Shown in pieces: positions 58,878 to 64,000 of a DNA stretch of 64,000 nt. The position numbers were made by a program, and so were the translations under genes. Source of the stretch: Coffea arabica (lineage: Eukaryota; Streptophyta; Magnoliopsida; Gentianales; Rubiaceae); NCBI RefSeq assembly GCF_036785885.1, contig NC_092314.1:16637638-16701637 (forward strand), given 5' to 3'. Below the pieces are notes generated by a model, which worked only from the letters and a program-made list of their open reading frames with translations, did no database searches and was not told the origin of the DNA. Within the stretch, counting starts at the first letter, position 1. Each line of letters opens with the position of its first letter.

Positions 58878-59332
58878 CTTTAAATATAAAACTTCTGTTC
58901 CAGAAGTTATAAATCAAAATCAATCAGAATATTCCCCAACTCATTCACAAATGAAAGGAGAAATAAATGTTATAAATAAACCATATAAAATAAATCATAA
59001 ATACTTACAAGAAGATTTTGATGATGAAGAAAATACTGAAAAAAGAATCTGATTTTTTCAATTAGAATCAAAGTATAAAGAAAAGTTAATCTTAGAATGG
59101 AAAGATGAATTAGAAAAGCAAAAATTTGACTTCCCTTTCTTTACATGGTTGTCATTCTATATCTCAAAAATAGGAATAAATGATGTCTATAATACACCAC
59201 AAATAAATGTTCAAACCAATTTATATAAAAAATGATAATTAAAAGATGATCAAATAATAACATCAATACACCCTCCATTACAAGAAGTAAAAATAAATAT
59301 AGGACAAGGAGATATAATAGCCTCACCTTTTA
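58878..59332 (+). pseudogene. Inverted caulimovirid coding segment
   Basis: Plus-strand reading, opposite to its neighbours. It includes DFPFFTWLSFYISKIGI near 59130, followed by stops near 59235, and frame changes before (stop at 59050). The flanks on both sides are minus-strand viral sequence, so an inversion is direct from the reading frames. It probably belongs to the part of the genome between movement protein and capsid; function is not assigned. Confidence 0.7.
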
Positions 59333-59580
59333 TATTCTATATATTATTGTAAAATTCTTTGTATGTTTTTCAAATTCATTTCCTTGTAAATGAATATCTA
59401 GTATAACTGAATTCAGAATATGTGGATCTGTTAAATCTATTGAAAAGTTTGGGGCACAGTTAAAACATATGGGTCCATTGCAAACATTTGTTTGAATCAT
59501 AGAAAGTAAAGAAGTTTTATATCGTTTGAGTCCAGTGTCTCTTAAAGGGAAATTGGAGTGCGAGCAGCTTGACTGTAGGT
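59333..59580 (-). pseudogene. Movement-protein C-terminal fragment (second copy)
   Basis: Matches 60680-60890 of the intact movement-protein gene closely (the segment with NVCNGPI-like reading), with a G-to-A-type change and loss of both ends. It is preceded on this strand by the end of another viral frame near 59640. Confidence 0.7.
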
Positions 59581-59736
59581 TAAGGCTGAAAAATCTTGTA
59601 ATAATTGAAATCTATTTTTAGTTACAGCGGTAAGACTCATCTCATAATCTTGAGGAGTCTTTGGTCTGGAATTTCCTGCTTTTGAATCCATAATCCTGCA
59701 AAATTAATAAACAACATCTTTAAGCTGATTAGATAA

Positions 59737-60081
59737 TTATTTATTTTGATCTTTATAATGTTGCTGAATTTCTTCACTCCTTTCTGTTCTTCGTAGAACT
59801 TGAATTCTAATGGTGTTTCTCTGAATCTCTCTTTGGATGATAAAATCTCTCTCTTTTGGAGTAATGGTCGCATAATTGCTTCTTTGAATATATACAGTAT
59901 CATATTGGGGAATTTGATAGGTTGGAATACTTTGTCTTCCATTTCTAGCTTGAACAAAGTATTGATATCCTCTGGATTGAAGGACAGCTTCTTTATTTTG
60001 GAGTTTAGGAGAATCTCTTTGGTTTCTAAGATAATTTGTGTATTCTCGATCAGCACTTTGATCCATCATTTCTCGATCCAC
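59737..60081 (-). CDS. Small caulimovirid ORF after RNase H
   Basis: An open frame of 114 codons starting ATG 60081, rich in Arg, Gln and Tyr. It lies directly after, and overlaps, the RNase H tail at 60090-60240, so it is likely the ORF that follows the polyprotein in the virus genome. No family function is recognised. A 59790-59870 part is also found, in the same strand sense, at 55245-55330. Confidence 0.5.
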   Translation of the reverse strand: MDREMMDQSADREYTNYLRNQRDSPKLQNKEAVLQSRGYQYFVQARNGRQSIPTYQIPQYDTVYIQRSNYATITPKERDFIIQREIQRNTIRIQVLRRTERSEEIQQHYKDQNK

Positions 60082-60261
60082 GTCCTTGTAAAAATTCTCT
60101 AATAAGGAAATCTGGTAAGGAATTATTTTCCCCTTTAATGAATTCTATTTCAAAATCGAAAATAGATAAAATAGCTTGCCATTTGTTTTGAAACTATATT
60201 TTGAACATCTTTTTGTAAATTCTCTTTTGCTGATTTACAATTATCCATTATAATATATGTT
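60062..60261 (-). pseudogene. Caulimovirid RNase H C-terminal remnant
   Basis: Minus-strand reading gives DFEIEFIKGENNSLPDFL, the conserved RNase H end. Frame breaks lie upstream near 60165. It is joined at about 60262 to capsid sequence, out of genome order. Confidence 0.65.
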
Positions 60262-60411
60262 CCCATTTCCTTTTGTAAATTATCCATTATTCTTTGTGAA
60301 AATAAACTTTGTAATCCTGTTATAAATCTTTCTTTCCAGAATAAAGCATTGCAATCTGGTCTTCTTAATACATTTGTTAAAAACATATCTTTATACCATC
60401 TAAAGTATGAT
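60262..60411 (-). pseudogene. Capsid fragment (third copy)
   Basis: Carries the same FLTNVLRRPDCNA stretch as the copies at 55614-56706 and 58361-58877. Bounded by RNase H sequence on one side and a short movement-protein/primer-site join on the other. Confidence 0.8.
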
Positions 60412-60437
60412 AATCCTTTATTCTATTCGGTAAATAT

Positions 60438-60449
60438 GCTCTGATACCA
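60438..60449 (-). promoter_or_regulatory. tRNA-Met primer site (copy at a join)
   Basis: TGGTATCAGAGC on the minus strand, with the same upstream GGGTAGAAG as at 61476-61487. Right after it the sequence jumps to ATATTTACCG of the movement-protein gene, so this is a breakpoint. Confidence 0.8.
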
Positions 60450-60476
60450 CTTCTACCCAGGATTTTCTATAATATC

Positions 60477-61247
60477 TTATGCAGTAGTTTGTTCTATATT
60501 TCTTGCTAGTTGTGGATTTTTTATTTCAAATTCACTTGGTATTGTTATTTCATTCCATTTTAATCTTTTTGGTGTATAAGTTGTAGGTCTGTCTGCATCT
60601 ACTTGTAATAAGGTTGTTTCTTCTTTAAGAGTTGGAGTCATTATAAATTTTGGATTTAAATGTGAAGATAACGGTCTATAGTATATTCTATATATTATTG
60701 CAAAATTCTTTGTATGTTTTTCAAATTCATTTCCTTGTAGATGAATATCTAATATGACTGAATTCAGGATGTATGGATCTGTTAAATCTATTGAAAAGTT
60801 TGGGACACAGTTAAAATATATGGGTCCATTACAAACATTTGTCTGAATCATAGAAAGTAAAGAAGTTTTATAGCGTTTGAGTCTAGTGTCTCTTAAACCT
60901 AAATATATGGGAGCATCTACTCCTAAATGGAATAAAGGTTTTACAGCAATTTGTATTAAGCCTATTTGAATATATCTATATCCTTTACTTAAATATTTTT
61001 GAATTGTACTATGATTTAATAATGGAATTGATTGATATTCTTCTTGAATAGATATTGTCTCTTCATGAGTTTTAACCGATAATGCTGTTTTGAAATCTAA
61101 AGGGCCTATTCGGTAAATATGTTCTATCTTTTCTTCTGGAATTGTCCAATCTGAATTATTTATGGGCATATGATATTCATGACTTTGTACTATATTAGCT
61201 TGCTTTGAATTAGATCCTATTTTAAATTCTCTAAGAAATGCAGCCAT
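60477..61247 (-). CDS. Caulimovirid movement protein
   Basis: An open frame of 256 codons from ATG 61247 with no stops, in the movement-protein family of Caulimoviridae. It contains GLRDTRLKRYKTSLLSM and DLTDPYILNSV. Its role in an exogenous virus is cell-to-cell spread through plasmodesmata. It lies about 230 bp downstream of the primer site at 61476-61487, the expected genome order. Whether it is expressed from this locus is unknown. Confidence 0.8.
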   Translation of the reverse strand: MAAFLREFKIGSNSKQANIVQSHEYHMPINNSDWTIPEEKIEHIYRIGPLDFKTALSVKTHEETISIQEEYQSIPLLNHSTIQKYLSKGYRYIQIGLIQIAVKPLFHLGVDAPIYLGLRDTRLKRYKTSLLSMIQTNVCNGPIYFNCVPNFSIDLTDPYILNSVILDIHLQGNEFEKHTKNFAIIYRIYYRPLSSHLNPKFIMTPTLKEETTLLQVDADRPTTYTPKRLKWNEITIPSEFEIKNPQLARNIEQTTA

Positions 61248-61475
61248 GTTTAATTTTTTATTTAAATTTTACTTAATCAGGAACAATTGAGCATTATGCC
61301 TGGAACATCCTATCCTGGACTTACCAACGGTCTTACAAAGCCTCCAAGTCTTACCAATGATTTCAGTAAAATTCTATAAAGATATAAACATGTATGCATG
61401 AATTAGCAAATTCAAGATAGAAAATAATTCCAATAAAATAATAATTTTAAAGTCTAAATATGCATTCGTAATGTG

Positions 61476-61487
61476 GCTCTGATACCA
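61476..61487 (-). promoter_or_regulatory. tRNA-Met primer site of the pararetroviral genome
   Basis: TGGTATCAGAGC followed by one more matching C, on the minus strand, after a leader ending CCTGGGTAGAAG. This marks minus-strand DNA synthesis start and the conventional genome origin. Confidence 0.85.
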
Positions 61488-61765
61488 CTTCTACCCAGGT
61501 TTCTGCAAATAAACATAGACTATTATTTAAACAATGGAACTTATAAAATTTAGAGTTGCTAACGGAAGCTTGAATCTGATGATTGTGGAATTCTTCCAAA
61601 CTTTGTTCTTCTTATTAAAATATTGGAAAGGTACAAGTGTGGTTGAGTACAAAGGGATTGAATATGAGAGATTGGGATTTTACTAATGGGGTTTTTCACG
61701 AGAGGATTGCTTTGTTTTTCTACTGATGCTTCCTCTTTCTGTCTTCAATCTATTTATAGGGACGT
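61488..61765 (-). promoter_or_regulatory. Pregenomic RNA promoter and leader
   Basis: TATAAATA (61751-61758, minus strand) with a leader containing an AATATTTTAATAAGAAG poly-A-signal-like stretch near 61610-61625. A diverged copy, opposite in orientation, is at 55340-55613. Confidence 0.7.
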
Positions 61766-61828
61766 CTGCCTTTGCATTTCATCTGAATTTGAATTTCATT
61801 TTCTTTTCTTGAATTGTGGCCAACATCT

Positions 61829-62355
61829 TTTTCAAAAGTCATTTGGGTCTTGTCCGCATGGTCCACCAAAGGGATCAAAAGTGGATTCGGATGATCCAGC
61901 TGACTCATCAATTTTGTCTGTTTCTTCTTTCTTGTTCTGATTTTGCAAATAATTCAAGTATTCTTGGAGCATCTCGGGATTCTGCATCATCTGCTTTATC
62001 AAAAAGTTGCTTGCAATTCCCTCAGATGCTATATCTGTCATTTTTTCCTTATTTTTTTGTGGAGTGGTTGGAGTAGGTGTAGTTGTTGGAGTAGTGGTTG
62101 GCTGTCTTGTCCTCTTTGGAGTAGTGGTTGAAGTAGTGGTTGGCTGAGTTGTCCATTTGAGTTTGTCTCCGGTAGTCAAAAATCTTATCACATTTGTTTG
62201 ATCTCCGAATTCTTGATTGAACCCAGTCCACCATTTGATTTTGAATTTCTCTGACTAGTGACATTGGAAGAGGTTTTTCTAATTCTTGATGAATTTTGAA
62301 ACTCCAACAAAATATCCATGGTACTTTGAACTCCATATGGAATAATATCGGTCTT
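61829..62355 (-). pseudogene. Threonine/proline-rich caulimovirid ORF, frameshifted
   Basis: The frame ending at TGA near 61832 carries a minisatellite encoding QPTTTP-type repeats (about 62050-62140) and ends PFGGPCGQDPNDF. An upstream piece in a second frame (near 62230-62190) belongs to the same protein by content, so at least one frameshift and a TAG near 62265 break it. It is joined to reverse transcriptase near 62355. Confidence 0.55.
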
Positions 62356-64000
62356 AATTATTTTTAAAAATATACTTAAATGCTTAAAATGTTGTTCTAT
62401 TGATTCTGAAAATATTAATACATCATCTATATAGACTATACTGAATGAACTGTAAGGATTAAAAATATCATTCATTATATTTTGAAATTCTGATGGTGCA
62501 TTTTTTTATCCAAATGGCATAACTTTCCATTCATAATGTCCAAAAGGTGTTGTGAATGCTGTTTTATATCTATCTTTTGGGTCTATTATTATTTGCCAAT
62601 ATCCTGATTTTAAGTCAAATTTTGAAAAGATTTTTGCATTAAATAATCTATTAAGCAAATCTTTTTTATTAGGAATAGGGTATCTAATCCATTGTAATAC
62701 TTTATTTAAAGGTTTATAATTTATTACTAATCTTGGAACTCCTCTTTCTTTTTCAGCTTGATTCATAACATAAAATGCAGCACAGCTCCATGGTGATTTT
62801 GAAGGTGTTATTAATCCTTTATTTATTAATATTTTTATTTCTTTTTTACAAAATTCTAATAACTCAGAATTCATTTGTATTGGTCTAGCTTTTGTTGGAA
62901 TATTTTTCTCATTAAAATCTTTTTCATAAGGTAATTCTATCATATGTTGTTTTCTATCCCAAAATGCATTAGGAATATCTGCACAACTTTCTTTTTGAAA
63001 TAATTCTTCTAATTCTATTATTCTTTTTTGTATTTTAATATCATTTAGTTATTCTTCAATTTTTAAATAAGATTTTTCCTCTTTAATATAATTTATATGT
63101 TGTTGTACTCTAGTAATAGTATTTATTGTCTTATATATTGAAGATGTTTGTAACGTTTGTAATTCCTTTTGTCTTATTGGAGTTAAAAATTTAAAGGTAA
63201 TAATTTTTCCCATTATGTTTACTGAAATTCCTTCATTACTTACTAAAAATGGATATATTTGAATTAAAAAGGGTGTTTCTAATATTACATCATGATTTAT
63301 ATTATTTACAATTATGAAATTATGTCTAATACAATATTCATTATTACATATTGATCCTTTTGTAAATTTATATTTTACTTTTAAATCTTCTCCATTTGCT
63401 GCCATTAGTTTTTCATTTGTTCTTTCACAATATTTTGTGGGGATTATTCCTTCTTTAATACAACTTATATCAGCTCCACTATATATTAGAGCTACAAAGG
63501 TTTCTTTGAAATCTTCTACTGTGATAGTTACTAAGGCAAACCATTTTTGAAAAGTCATTTTTTCTATAGTATTTATATATTGATTTTCATTTACTGGGTT
63601 TTCTGCTATTTCTATTTCGTTTGTTTTAACATTAGAAGTTGAAGGTTGATTGTTATCAATTAATGTTAGTTTGGCTTCTATTTCTAAGTCTTTTGTCTTT
63701 AAATCTATAATTTCTTGTTGTAATTGTTTTACTTGTATTTTAAGATTATTAATTTCTGATTGAAGATCTTTAGTAGTTTCCTTTTTCATTATATTTATAT
63801 TAGGATATTTGTCTATTAATTTAGAAATACTAAAAGGTTCTATTATCTTAGGCATTTTGTCTTCTTGAATAATTAAGCTTTTTAATCTTTCTAAATATTC
63901 TTTTTTAGCTATTGGATCTTCAATTTTGTCTATTATGTCTAATAAGAATTCTTTGTCTTCTTTTTTAGTTATAACATTTATATATTTTGGAGTACAATTA
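62356..64000 (-). pseudogene. Caulimovirid polyprotein fragment (protease and reverse transcriptase)
   Basis: Extends beyond the window. The protease is near 63500-63230 and its catalytic motif reads YSGAD at about 63470, so the Asp is replaced. The reverse transcriptase includes RLVINYKPLNK near 62720, GYWQIIIDP near 62590, and YIDD at 62422-62433. In-frame stops lie at 63049-63051 and 62506-62508 (between the last two motif groups). The copy ends at about 62355, before RNase H. The rest of the frame is open, so decay is limited. Confidence 0.9.

Larger units (their letters stand above)
55225..64000. mobile_element. Endogenous caulimovirid (pararetrovirus) cluster, rearranged
   Basis: At least three partial genome copies lie here, with some segments inverted. 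On the minus strand it contains a movement-protein gene, capsid/gag-like segments, a zinc knuckle, a retropepsin-like protease, reverse transcriptase and an RNase H tail, plus promoter-leaders and tRNA-Met primer sites. These are the genes of plant double-stranded DNA pararetroviruses (Caulimoviridae); there is no integrase or LTR. Genus is left open. Every polyprotein copy is broken by stops, deletions or joins, so no complete genome is present in this window; the cluster continues past 64000. Confidence 0.9.

Noticed and set aside
1..64000. CRISPR array, bacterial operons, Shine-Dalgarno sites
   Set aside because: Spliced plant genes and LTR/LINE/CACTA elements throughout; no spaced direct repeats of CRISPR form.

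Overview
The window is plant nuclear DNA, most likely from a eudicot. It is AT-rich. It holds two intact, intron-containing plant genes with canonical plant splice sites, set among nested plant transposons and an endogenous plant pararetrovirus cluster. I cannot name the species.

Layout, left to right. (1) 1-3708: a gag-only Ty1/copia LTR element whose pol region is missing; its left end lies outside the window. It abuts a minus-strand Ty3/gypsy remnant (gag-like remnant, primer site, and a 5' LTR spanning 4226-10857). That LTR is split by a non-autonomous CACTA transposon (4981-9789, 3-bp target duplication) carrying two exons and the intron of a FIZZY-RELATED cell-cycle gene. (2) 10858-19674: AT-rich DNA with a broken FAR1/MULE transposase, a gypsy pol tail, diverged tandem repeats, TA microsatellites and a SINE-like insertion. 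(3) 19675-25971: a full-length minus-strand L1-type LINE with a perfect 17-bp target-site duplication, both ORFs broken. (4) 26.5-28.3 kb: a cysteine-rich defensin-like exon, short tandem repeats and one end of a MULE-type element. (5) 28.3-32.6 kb: MPC1, mitochondrial pyruvate carrier subunit, plus strand, with a long 5'-leader intron. (6) 34.5-50.05 kb: a 19-coding-exon EFR3/SEMI-ROLLED LEAF 2-like gene on the minus strand, convergent with MPC1, about 1000 aa. Two MITEs and a 107-bp tandem duplication sit in its introns. (7) 50170-51660: a 1.5-kb palindromic MULE-type element with a 9-bp target duplication, about 90 bp upstream of that gene's TATA box. (8) 51.7-55.2 kb: AT-rich intergenic DNA with a second SINE-like insertion. 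(9) 55.2-64.0 kb: a scrambled cluster of endogenous caulimovirid fragments (movement protein, capsid/zinc knuckle, protease, reverse transcriptase, RNase H, promoter/leader), with several segments inverted and all copies broken.

The two host genes are not functionally linked in any obvious way: one imports pyruvate into mitochondria, the other is a plasma-membrane scaffold of the PI4-kinase alpha type. The most unusual items are the CACTA element carrying FIZZY-RELATED exons, the nested-palindrome MULE beside the EFR3-like promoter (a relative ends just upstream of the MPC1 leader), the GC-AG intron, the lone cysteine-rich exon, and pararetroviral breakpoints that fall at the tRNA-primer site. 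All boundaries and alignments were read by eye.
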